From Nitrososphaerota archaeon (GTDB taxonomy: Archaea > Thermoproteota > Nitrososphaeria > Nitrososphaerales > Gagatemarchaeaceae), in assembly GCA_005877365.1 (NCBI GenBank), contig VBPP01000023.1, positions 1 through 7,754 of the forward strand: DNA of 7,754 nt, in the 5' to 3' direction. Position numbers and translations under genes: made by a program. The notes under the pieces were generated by a model, which saw only the letters and a program-made list of their open reading frames with translations, had not been told where the DNA came from and made no database searches. Positions 1 to 6,405 of the stretch are shown in pieces (position 1 is the first letter of the stretch; each line of letters begins with the position of its first letter).

Positions 1-987
1 GTGAACCGACTACTCGAGCTAGGGGCGGACGTCGTAGTCGTGGACAAACTCCAGCTCGCGAGCGGGTCGCTCGCGTGGAAGAGGAAGGTTCTGCGACTGG
101 AGGAGATATTCAGGAGGAACGGGATAAACGAGATTCCCCTGGAGATCTGCGACCTCGAAGTCGACAAACAAAGATTCCAGATCATCGCACAGTCAGCGGA
201 CGTAGTTTTCCATCTGAGTGCTGTGTTTGGAGGTAGGGAGTTCGTTAATACCCGCCAAGCGGATTGTTCGAAGATGCTCGCAATCGACCATAACGTGATC
301 GATGCGGCCCACGAGGCAGGAGTGGAGAGGTTCCACTACAGCTCCTCGGCGTGTGTTTACCCGGATTCGCTGCAGAAGAATCCGAAGTACTTGCTTAGTG
401 AAGACGACATACTCAGCACGGGTGACGGCTGGGAGAGCAGCGACAACCTCTACGGGTTCGCGAAACTGATGGGTGAGTTGCAGTGCATCGTCTATAACAG
501 AGAGAAGGGGATGCAGACCTCAGCGTGCAGATACCTGACCGTCTACGGGATGGGAGAGTTCGATACCTCTCACGCGATCTCGGCACTCATAGAGAAGGCC
601 TTGGACAGGATGGACCCCTACGTCATCTGGGGGAGTGGGAATCAGGAGAGGGGGTTCACGTACGTTGACGACATCGTAAACGGCTCAGTCCTAGCTTGTG
701 AGAAGATCCTCGACGGCACCCCTGTCAATCTCGGCTGGGATAAGAGGTATAAGATAAGGAAGGTCGGAGAGATGATTCTGGAGATAACGCATCACAATCC
801 TAAGGTTGTCTTCGACAAGACGAAACCGGAAGGGCCCTTTAGCAGGGCTCTGGATATCTCGAGAGCAAAGAGGCTGCTTGAGTGGGAACCGAAAGTCGAC
901 CTTAGGGAGGGCCTCCAGAGGACGATTGAATGGCACAGAGGGGCGCGGGCGGTCTCCGAATCTTCCGCTACCAGGTTCCGAGCATAG
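1..987 (+). CDS. NAD-dependent nucleotide-sugar epimerase/dehydratase (extended SDR), 5' partial
   Basis: Extended short-chain dehydrogenase/reductase acting on a nucleotide sugar with bound NAD(P), in the cytoplasm. The first readable residues (NRLLELGADVVVVD) correspond to the end of the first Rossmann helix and the second beta strand. The usual N-terminal strand and GxxGxxG turn, about 18-20 residues, therefore lie left of the window, and the GTG at position 1 is probably an internal valine codon. The catalytic triad is visible: SSS at residues 114-116 and YGFAK with Tyr151 and Lys155. SSACVYP has a cysteine (Cys118) where GDP-mannose 3,5-epimerase and GDP-fucose synthase relatives have one. 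RGFTYVDD (218-224) and the C-terminal substrate-domain segment KPEGPFSRALDISRAKRLLEW (275-295) are family hallmarks. The overall pattern is closest to GDP-mannose 3,5-epimerase/GDP-fucose synthase-like enzymes, but UDP-sugar specificity cannot be excluded. Its 3' end overlaps nadE on the opposite strand by 20 bp. Confidence 0.88.
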   Translation: MNRLLELGADVVVVDKLQLASGSLAWKRKVLRLEEIFRRNGINEIPLEICDLEVDKQRFQIIAQSADVVFHLSAVFGGREFVNTRQADCSKMLAIDHNVIDAAHEAGVERFHYSSSACVYPDSLQKNPKYLLSEDDILSTGDGWESSDNLYGFAKLMGELQCIVYNREKGMQTSACRYLTVYGMGEFDTSHAISALIEKALDRMDPYVIWGSGNQERGFTYVDDIVNGSVLACEKILDGTPVNLGWDKRYKIRKVGEMILEITHHNPKVVFDKTKPEGPFSRALDISRAKRLLEWEPKVDLREGLQRTIEWHRGARAVSESSATRFRA

Positions 988-1762
988 GCGGGTAGGAACG
1001 CTTGTGGGCGGACTCCCGATGCCTGCGCAGAACCTCCTCTACGACCTTAGAGTCGACCCCGGTCTGCCGAGCCACCTCTCGCGGGGGGAGCCTCGCGTCG
1101 AGGAGTCCGTAGAGGACAAGGTCCAGGGCGCCGTAATCGATTGGTATTTCGTCAGTAGCCTTGTGCCCGGGCCAGAGCTGGGGGGAAGAAGGTTTCTCGA
1201 CCACCACCCTAGGCAGGCCGAGATGAGCTCCGAGCCGCCTCACCTGCGTCTTGTACAGGTGTGCGATGGGGAGGAAGTCAACCCCTCCGTCCCCCCACTT
1301 GGTGAAATAACCTATTTGATCTTCCGACCTGTCTCCCGTTCCCGCCACGACCATCCCGAGTCGGTTCGCGAAGTAGTAGTTTATGATCATCCTTATCCGC
1401 GCCTTCGCGTTCGCCTTGGCGATTTTGTCGTCACCCCGGAGTGGTAGGGCTCTCACTAGGGCAGAGAAGATTGGGTCTATCCTCACCTCGAAGGTCTTGA
1501 CGCCCCAACCTTCGGCTAGAATTCTCGCGTCCTCCATGTCCTTCTTCGGCGTGTGAGAGGCAGGCATCAGTATTCCTACAACCTTCTCCTTCCCAAGCGC
1601 GCGGACGCATAGCGCGCCCACGACGGAGCTGTCAATCCCCCCGCTCAGCCCCACGACGGTGCCGTTGGCCCGAGCACCAGACACAACCTTCTGGATAAAC
1701 CGAATTATCTCCACCTCCACCTTCGCGTAGTCAAGCGAGAGCGCATCGGAAGTGATTTGCAT
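968..1762 (-). CDS. nadE: NH3-dependent NAD(+) synthetase
   Basis: Catalyses the last step of NAD synthesis: deamido-NAD + ATP + ammonia gives NAD + AMP + PPi, in the cytoplasm. The 264-residue protein is the right length for the ammonia-using, single-domain form, and there is no N-terminal glutaminase domain. The N-type ATP pyrophosphatase PP-loop is SGGIDSS at residues 40-46. The family motif GTGDRSEDQIGYFTKWGDGG spans about 141-160, and KPSSPQLWPGHKATDE (190-205) matches the substrate-binding loop region. The C-terminus is basic (HKRSYPP). The ATG at 1762 fits the family N-terminus. A TTTTAA box about 28 nt upstream suggests its own, possibly leaderless, transcript. It lies 42 bp after the nucleotide-sugar dehydrogenase on the same strand, so read-through from that gene is also possible. 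Its 3' end overlaps the convergent epimerase. Confidence 0.95.
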   Translation of the reverse strand: MQITSDALSLDYAKVEVEIIRFIQKVVSGARANGTVVGLSGGIDSSVVGALCVRALGKEKVVGILMPASHTPKKDMEDARILAEGWGVKTFEVRIDPIFSALVRALPLRGDDKIAKANAKARIRMIINYYFANRLGMVVAGTGDRSEDQIGYFTKWGDGGVDFLPIAHLYKTQVRRLGAHLGLPRVVVEKPSSPQLWPGHKATDEIPIDYGALDLVLYGLLDARLPPREVARQTGVDSKVVEEVLRRHRESAHKRSYPPMLGTW

Positions 1763-1786
1763 CAGACGGGTTAGCTCTCCTTCAGC

Positions 1787-1795
1787 TTAAAAGAA
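1787..1795 (-). promoter_or_regulatory. Candidate TATA box for nadE
   Basis: On the minus strand this reads TTCTTTTAA, the most A/T-rich stretch between the dehydrogenase stop and the nadE ATG. Its centre is about 28 nt before the ATG, the spacing expected if the transcript starts at or next to the start codon, as in archaeal leaderless mRNAs. A GGAG-containing purine stretch lies between it and the ATG but ends about 13 nt upstream, rather far for a Shine-Dalgarno site. Assignment is by pattern only. Confidence 0.4.
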
Positions 1796-1804
1796 TTGAG
1801 GAGA

Positions 1805-3175
1805 TCAAGCAAAGAAATCGGAGCCGATGCCCGCGCCAAAATACTCCGATGACCGCCTCACCTCCTCTCCGAGGAAGCGCCAACAGTCGAGGACTTTCTT
1901 TCCCCTGAAGTTCCTGGGCGGGAGCTTCTTGAAGTCTCTCCAGGGTGTGGCGAGGATGACACAGTCGCTCCGTCTCACGCATTCTTCCGCGCTACTGGCG
2001 AAGCGGACCGAGTTGCTCAGGACGGCCCTTGCGTTGTCCATGGCTGCGGGGTCGAAAACGTTGACCTCGTATCCGAGGCGGCTCAGACGCTCCGCCAGAA
2101 GGAGTGACTGCGATTCCTCCACAACGTTGGTGTCAGGCTTGTACGCCAGACCGAGCACGCCCACCTTCGTGCTGGGGTCGAGCCCCAGCTTTTCAACCAA
2201 GGCGAGAACTCGTTCCAGCTGATGTAGGTTGACCCCGTGCGTCGCCTCGGCGATCAGAGCCTGCGCGCCCACCCGTGAAGCATAGCGGGCGAAGGCGACG
2301 TTGTCGCGGGGGAAACACGGTCCACCGTATCCGAGGGCGCCCCTAAGATAGCCCGGACCGATTCTCTTGTCTCTTCCGATCGCGGAAGTTATCTTGTCTA
2401 CATCCCCCCCGGCCATCCTCTCGCTCATCTCGGCGAGGGTATTCGCGAAGCTTATCTTCATGGTGACGAATGAGTTAACGGCTATCTTCGCGAGTTCCGC
2501 ATTCACAAACTCCATCCGCTCGATGGGAGGATAGTTGCGGCAGATGCGCCTCTGCAGCTCCGCTAGCAGGGTCCCTGCCTTCCCGTCCGACTCCCCGATC
2601 AGGATGAAGTCTGGCTCGAGCAATCCCCGAATAACGTCTCCGAGCGCGATGAACTCCGGGTTGTAGCAGAGCCCAAAGTCCTTCCCGCACACCCGGCCCG
2701 AAGCGCGCTCAAGCGCGGGCCTGACCACACCCTCCATCGAGCCAGGCATCACCGTGCTCGTCAATACCACGAGGTGGTACCGCCTGCTGCTTGCCAGTTC
2801 GAGGCCGATTTTCTCCATCACAGGCTCAACGTACTCGAGGGAGAATGCGCCCGACCCGTCGCTGGGGGTTGGGACAACGACGAAAGTCGCGTCTGTATCC
2901 GCGACCTCTCCGTCGTACCTCGTGGTGGCAGCGAGCCTCTTCGCGTTACTCTTGATTAGCCCCTTGAGGCGGGGCTCATAGACGAGAGGGCTTCCCCTGT
3001 TGACCGCGTCAACCTTCGTTTGATCAACGTCTATTCCCCTTACATCGAAACCTCTGCTGGCGAGTACAGCAGCCAGGCAGAGGCCGAGTTTGCCTAGTCC
3101 CACGACGGAGACCCGCCTGATTGATTTCTGAGTCAAGAGGTAATCGACTCCCGCACCCGACTCTGACGGGTGCAA
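1805..3175 (-). CDS. UDP-glucose/GDP-mannose dehydrogenase family nucleotide-sugar dehydrogenase
   Basis: Oxidises the C6 hydroxyl of a nucleotide sugar to the uronic acid in two NAD-dependent steps, giving for example UDP-glucuronate or a HexNAcA/ManNAcA analogue for surface glycans. Three domains are recognisable. The N-terminal Rossmann domain has GLGKLG (26-31), TSTVMPGS (139-146) and NPEF (172-175, Glu174). The middle helical domain has LAKIAVNSF, with Lys230 and Asn234. The catalytic loop GYGGPCFPRD has Cys287 and Asp291. The C-terminal UDP-binding domain contains LAYKPDTNVVEES (343-355) and VFDPAAM. All expected catalytic residues are present. The start is uncertain. The longest frame begins with TTG at 3175, but a TTG at 3136 gives a 443-residue protein whose N-terminus is closer to the family norm, and neither has a clear Shine-Dalgarno site. 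The substrate cannot be told from sequence. It sits between the methyltransferase (133 bp gap) and nadE. Confidence 0.93.
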   Translation of the reverse strand: MHPSESGAGVDYLLTQKSIRRVSVVGLGKLGLCLAAVLASRGFDVRGIDVDQTKVDAVNRGSPLVYEPRLKGLIKSNAKRLAATTRYDGEVADTDATFVVVPTPSDGSGAFSLEYVEPVMEKIGLELASSRRYHLVVLTSTVMPGSMEGVVRPALERASGRVCGKDFGLCYNPEFIALGDVIRGLLEPDFILIGESDGKAGTLLAELQRRICRNYPPIERMEFVNAELAKIAVNSFVTMKISFANTLAEMSERMAGGDVDKITSAIGRDKRIGPGYLRGALGYGGPCFPRDNVAFARYASRVGAQALIAEATHGVNLHQLERVLALVEKLGLDPSTKVGVLGLAYKPDTNVVEESQSLLLAERLSRLGYEVNVFDPAAMDNARAVLSNSVRFASSAEECVRRSDCVILATPWRDFKKLPPRNFRGKKVLDCWRFLGEEVRRSSEYFGAGIGSDFFA

Positions 3176-3308
3176 TAACTATTCCGAGGAATCCGGACAC
3201 CAGCGGCGGGCGGGCGAGAAATGTCGAATACTCCGGAGCGATTCGAAGTTGATGGTATCCGGTCCACCGAGAGGGCCACGGCATCCCCGATCGAGGGACG
3301 GTAACGAG
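3176..3308 (-). other. Intergenic region between methyltransferase and sugar dehydrogenase
   Basis: 133 bp with no convincing gene. On the minus strand an A/T-rich patch at 3171-3184 (AATAGTTATT) could be a weak TATA element for the dehydrogenase. It would place transcription start near 3150, upstream of the TTG at 3136, which favours that shorter start. A short inverted repeat at 3284-3298 (TCCC/GGGA arms, 5-nt loop) is just after the methyltransferase stop but has no following T-run, so I do not call it a terminator. An 86-codon frame across this region has no recognisable protein character. Confidence 0.3.
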
Positions 3309-3965
3309 CTAGCGACGACGGGCTTTCACGATAAGGTGCCAGCCGAGTTCGTACCTGTCAGGTAGGTTCAGCTTGAACTTGCGCTGGTCGGGGAGGTCAA
3401 CCGCGTTGAAGTGGATGCTAACCTCTCTGACCTCAAAGTGGGGCGAGAGCAGCGCCCGTGCTTCGTGCTTCGTGTATGCTTTCGTGTAGGGGCAACCGAG
3501 GATTCTTTCGCTGTAACGAGAAAGAAGCTGCTCCTCGCTCAGCCCCTCGTTTCGGTGTGAAAAGAGAATTGAGTAGGCGTAAAGGAGGCTCTCCTTGTTG
3601 TAGAGCATGCAAATCAGTTCGCCGCCGGGTTTCAGTACCCTCGCGATTGCGCCTATCACCGGGACGATCTCCGGGATGTGATGAAGGACCCCGAAGGAAT
3701 ATACGCAATCGAAACTGGCATCGCGGAACGGCAGCTCCGCCGCGGTTGCGCGCACTGTATCATGCGTTAAACGCGCCTCGTTGAGGAGGCTGTTCGTGCT
3801 CAGCGCCCCATTCTCCGTGAAATCGAGAGCCACCACTGAGGCGCCGTTACGAACGAATTCGGCAGAGTCTATCCCCGATCCTGAGCCTATCTCTAGTACA
3901 CGCCTTCCCTTGAAGAGGTCGAAGCGGACCACTCCGGCCATATAGTCTTGGAGCGAATATCGCAA
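3309..3965 (-). CDS. Class I SAM-dependent methyltransferase (Methyltransf_11-like), 5' end unresolved
   Basis: Small-molecule or sugar methyltransferase of the Rossmann type. Motif I is VLEIGSGSGID (23-33), binding S-adenosylmethionine. Asp48 follows beta strand 2, as expected for the ribose-binding acidic residue. LPFRDASFDCVYS (78-90), LHHIPE (94-99) and LKPGG (111-115) are the usual motif III/IV signatures. The C-terminal half (YNKESLLYAY, YTKHEA, DLPDRYELGWH) resembles methyltransferases found in bacterial and archaeal glycan clusters. The substrate is unknown; methylation of a glycan or its lipid-linked precursor is inferred from the neighbours. The only usable start in frame is the TTG at 3965, which leaves almost no sequence before the SAM domain. 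The 34 codons upstream look coding and are described separately. The gene may therefore be 5'-frameshifted, truncated or started atypically. It is 222 bp downstream of the flippase on the same strand. Confidence 0.85.
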   Translation of the reverse strand: MRYSLQDYMAGVVRFDLFKGRRVLEIGSGSGIDSAEFVRNGASVVALDFTENGALSTNSLLNEARLTHDTVRATAAELPFRDASFDCVYSFGVLHHIPEIVPVIGAIARVLKPGGELICMLYNKESLLYAYSILFSHRNEGLSEEQLLSRYSERILGCPYTKAYTKHEARALLSPHFEVREVSIHFNAVDLPDQRKFKLNLPDRYELGWHLIVKARRR

Positions 3966-4067
3966 TGCCCTCTTTTCCTCGTAAGGGCGGTCCTCGTTCC
4001 TGAAGGTCCAGGACGAGAAGTAACGGAATGAGCCAAATTCATTGTCTCCGGGACTGCCCCGTTTGGG
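3966..4067 (-). other. Coding-like in-frame extension of the methyltransferase without a start codon
   Basis: Reading the methyltransferase frame upstream from its TTG gives 34 sense codons back to an in-frame TAA at 4068-4070, with no ATG, GTG or TTG. The translation includes FGSFRYFSSW and NEDRPYEEKRA. These aromatic and charged segments look like the N-terminal helices that precede the SAM domain in this methyltransferase type and run straight into RYSLQDYM. An ATG at 4042-4040 lies in another frame, just inside this stretch; a single-base insertion near 4032 would join it to the methyltransferase frame and give a protein of about 244 residues. Homology is judged by eye and not by alignment. 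Confidence 0.5.
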
Positions 4068-4081
4068 TTAATGATTAAACC
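4066..4081. repeat. 16-nt near-perfect palindrome upstream of the methyltransferase
   Basis: GGTTAATGATTAAACC on the plus strand is an inverted repeat of GGTTAAT and ATTAAACC arms with a one-base bulge. On the minus strand it contains TTTAAT (4079-4074), a possible TATA box that would place transcription start near 4050. It also contains the in-frame TAA of the methyltransferase frame. It could be a promoter overlapped by an operator, or a chance A/T-rich palindrome. The rest of 4071-4187, downstream of the flippase stop, contains only one other TATA-like word (TTTATA near 4139-4144, minus strand) and no gene I can support. Confidence 0.35.
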
Positions 4082-4187
4082 AGATTGCGCGCAGTGAGAG
4101 ACCCCAGCCGCCAACATCTCGAACTCCTCGAGTGCGTCTATAAACCGATTGCGCGGGATGGGTCGAGCCGGGATGGAAACGGAGCTT

Positions 4188-5708
4188 TCATCCACCCGCG
4201 GTGAGCGAGGAGACGAGTTCGAAGAGGGTCCCGGCGTAGCTCCTGACCCTGTGGTCGACTGCGACGAGGACTCCAAAGTAGAGCACCGCGCCCAGCACCA
4301 CCGTTAGCGCCAGCCTCAGTCCGTAGGAGACGGTCTCGAGGCCAGCCGGCAGGATTGCGACTCCGAAATAGTGTACCGCGATTGCCATCACGATTCCGGA
4401 GACGACGTACAGAGGGAGCGAGCGCGATAGGTATAGCCTGGCCTTCCCGGTCAGCCTCCTCGCCTTCACGGCCACAAGGACGCATGATAGGGTGAGCTGT
4501 GTTACAGCCCAGTAGGTTGCGAACTGGTAAGCTGGTGCGCCGCCCGCGACATATCTCCCGAGAATGAAGACGACACCAATGTATACCACAGAATAGGTCA
4601 AGTTCGCGAGGGGCACGAACATCAGGTCGCTCCTGAGGATACTTCTGGTCCTCTCCCTCTCGTCGAGGTCGGCCCTCTCTCGACCGGTCAGCGTCTGGTC
4701 GAAGACCGTGGACACAAGCAGTACGATGGATGAGAGGGAGAGAAACTCGAGAGCCGTGCTGCTCACGACGTATGCCGGGGAGAGCAGGTACAATATCTGG
4801 GGCGCCAAGGCGATGGCGCCCGCGGCCATCGGGATCGCGAAGAGAAGCGAGAATTCGAGCACCTCACCCATCAGTTTCTCCGAGCGCTCTCTGAGGAGGA
4901 GAGGGTAGAGCGCCACTGAAAGGAAGGTCGAATATGAGACAATCGCGGCAACCTGGAAAGCCGCTTGGTAGTAGCCGGCCAGGCTAGTTCCTCGCTGGCC
5001 TACGGACGCGGCGAAGGTGTCTGCGATTCCAAGGACGTAGGTCAGCGTCATCAACCCCGGCACGTACGGGTCCCTGAGCCACTTCCGGCCGAGGGCGAAG
5101 TCCACCCTCTCGGAGCTGACAACCCTCAGTTGGTACGTGGAGACCGCGGCCTGCACAAAGTAGGAAACAGCGATGGCGATGATCACCCCCTCGATTCTGA
5201 GCTTGAAGACGAAGAGCAACGGGTATGCAGCGATTAGCTTCGCCGGCTCTGAGGCTAAGAGTGAGTAGGCACCGATCGCCGGGTTGTACCCACCGACCAA
5301 CGCCGAGGTGGCCTGATTCCAGTATGAAAGAGGGACGAGGATTACCGCGAGAATGAAGGGTCCGACGCTCGAACCAACCTCCGAGTAGGTTGCGAGCGCG
5401 AAAGCCAGGAATATCGCGACTCCGAGCATGCTCGCCAGGAGGTTGAGAACGAGAGTGGTCTTCCCGACGACCTTCCCCCTGGCCACATCCCTCGCCGCCC
5501 AGTATGTGAGGAAGCCTGCGGGATAGCTGGCGAAGACAATGAGGTCGACGATGAACTCCCAGAGCCCGAGTTGCGCAGGCGCCAGCCACCTAGCCACCAT
5601 AACGAGGAAGACGAAACCCGTAGCGGCGCTTACGATTCTAGAGCCGAAGACGATCAGCCCTGTCATACGAGGCCTCACTGTCGAGCTCAACGCTTGCGCA
5701 CCCGCCAC
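4188..5708 (-). CDS. Oligosaccharide/polysaccharide flippase (MOP superfamily, Wzx/PST-like)
   Basis: Integral membrane protein of 506 residues with about fourteen hydrophobic segments (first ones roughly 17-39, 52-70, 86-108, 115-130, 143-168), the topology and length of Polysacc_synt/MATE-fold lipid-linked oligosaccharide exporters. The N-terminal segment GLIVFGSRIVSAATGFVFLVMVARWLAP, with an LGLWEF-type loop after it, is the typical opening of this family: a first helix, an ARxLxP turn, then an aromatic-rich second helix. It probably moves a lipid-linked glycan across the cytoplasmic membrane for S-layer, protein N-glycosylation or exopolysaccharide. The longest frame starts with GTG at 5708. 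The ATG at 5666 (residue 15) has a GTGAGG purine motif 6 nt upstream and leaves the first membrane helix intact, so it may be the true start. The gene diverges from rpoE across 90 bp and heads the minus-strand glycan genes. The cargo cannot be told from sequence. Confidence 0.9.
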   Translation of the reverse strand: MAGAQALSSTVRPRMTGLIVFGSRIVSAATGFVFLVMVARWLAPAQLGLWEFIVDLIVFASYPAGFLTYWAARDVARGKVVGKTTLVLNLLASMLGVAIFLAFALATYSEVGSSVGPFILAVILVPLSYWNQATSALVGGYNPAIGAYSLLASEPAKLIAAYPLLFVFKLRIEGVIIAIAVSYFVQAAVSTYQLRVVSSERVDFALGRKWLRDPYVPGLMTLTYVLGIADTFAASVGQRGTSLAGYYQAAFQVAAIVSYSTFLSVALYPLLLRERSEKLMGEVLEFSLLFAIPMAAGAIALAPQILYLLSPAYVVSSTALEFLSLSSIVLLVSTVFDQTLTGRERADLDERERTRSILRSDLMFVPLANLTYSVVYIGVVFILGRYVAGGAPAYQFATYWAVTQLTLSCVLVAVKARRLTGKARLYLSRSLPLYVVSGIVMAIAVHYFGVAILPAGLETVSYGLRLALTVVLGAVLYFGVLVAVDHRVRSYAGTLFELVSSLTAGG

Positions 5709-5798
5709 CTAAATGAAATCACTCATAAGTGGAGTGCGTGTGATTCGCGGCAAAGATTAATATCGCTGGCACAAAGCGAGGGCCGTTCCTGAAGTGTT
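5709..5798. promoter_or_regulatory. Divergent intergenic promoter region, flippase / rpoE operon
   Basis: These 90 bp hold the start signals of two divergent units. For the rpoE side, TTAATAT at 5757-5763 is the clear TATA-like box; it predicts transcription start near 5785 and a leader of roughly a dozen bases. For the flippase side, A/T-rich words on the minus strand (around 5722-5730 and 5709-5721) are weaker candidates and would better suit the ATG at 5666 than the GTG at 5708. No terminator or conserved operator was recognised. Confidence 0.45.
5757..5770 (+). promoter_or_regulatory. TATA-like promoter element of the rpoE operon
   Basis: TTAATATCGCTGGC, with its TATA-like core about 39 nt before the rpoE ATG. 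The same element with two changes occurs before rps24e at 7117-7130. It is the only strong A/T-rich block on this side of the divergent region. The function is inferred from position and similarity to archaeal TATA boxes. Confidence 0.5.
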
Positions 5799-6380
5799 AT
5801 GTTTCAACTTGTGAGTCTAGCGGATGTTGTAAGGGTGCCTCCGGACAAGTTCGGGTCGCCTCTCGAAGACGTGTCGCTCGACCTCCTGAAGCTGAAGTAC
5901 GAGAGCACTATCAACCCGGAACACGGATACCTCATCCTAGTGACGAAGGTGGAGGTCGACCGGGTCGGGAAGATAATAGCGGGAGACGGAGCCACCTACC
6001 ACAAGGTGAGGTTCGAAGTCCTGACCTTCTATCCCCTGAAGCAGGAGCTCGTAGAGGGGGAGATAGTCGAGGTGACTGACTTCGGGGCATTCGTCAGGAT
6101 AGGACCGGCCGACGCACTTCTCCACCTCAGCCAGATAATGGACGACTATCTCACGAGCGACGTGAAGTCCGGGGTCATCACCGCTTCTCAGAGCAAGAAG
6201 ACCCTGAGGGTTGGCTCGAAGGTGAGGGTGAGGATAACTGCGGTCAGCCTGGGACATGGCATCTCGATGGGGAAGATAGGGGTAACGTGCAGGCAGCCCT
6301 ACCTGGGCGCTCTCGAATGGATCGAAGACGACATAGCGAAGGCGCAGAAGCAGGCGAAGGCAGAGGCCAGGGCCGTCTAG
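5799..6380 (+). CDS. rpo7: DNA-directed RNA polymerase subunit Rpo7 (RpoE)
   Basis: Archaeal counterpart of eukaryotic Rpb7. It pairs with Rpo4 to form the stalk of RNA polymerase, which helps DNA opening, binds the emerging RNA and supports termination. The 193-residue protein has the N-terminal RNP-like domain (about 1-80; MFQLVSLADVVRVPP is a typical opening, and GKIIAGDGATYHKVRFEVLTF follows at 57-77). A C-terminal S1/OB domain spans about 82-165, with VEVTDFGAFVRIGP (90-103), DALLHLSQIMDD (105-116), GSKVRVRITAV and GKIGVTCRQPYLG (158-170). A charged helical tail rich in Lys, Gln and Ala closes it. The ATG at 5799 matches the family N-terminus exactly. It is the first gene of the operon and is followed by spt4 after 25 bp, the usual archaeal order. 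Confidence 0.98.
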   Translation: MFQLVSLADVVRVPPDKFGSPLEDVSLDLLKLKYESTINPEHGYLILVTKVEVDRVGKIIAGDGATYHKVRFEVLTFYPLKQELVEGEIVEVTDFGAFVRIGPADALLHLSQIMDDYLTSDVKSGVITASQSKKTLRVGSKVRVRITAVSLGHGISMGKIGVTCRQPYLGALEWIEDDIAKAQKQAKAEARAV

Positions 6381-6405
6381 CGAGGGGGGGAGTGAGACGA
6401 AGGAG

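Noticed and set aside
806..1447. 213-codon plus-strand frame spanning the epimerase 3' end and the nadE antisense strand
   Set aside because: Overlaps two well-supported genes and has no recognisable domain; its composition is that of shadow reading of GC-rich coding DNA.
3284..3298. Short inverted repeat after the methyltransferase stop as a terminator
   Set aside because: Arms of only 4-5 bp and no T-run on the transcribed strand; archaeal termination depends mainly on T-runs.
3893..4276. 127-codon minus-strand frame covering the flippase-methyltransferase gap
   Set aside because: Overlaps the flippase 3' end and the methyltransferase 5' end in a different frame, with no recognisable domain. 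Its internal ATG at 4042 is noted only as a possible frameshifted start for the methyltransferase.
4984..5589. 201-codon minus-strand frame inside the flippase
   Set aside because: Alternate frame of the flippase, rich in Arg, His and Gly with no membrane or domain pattern; explained by GC-rich codon bias.
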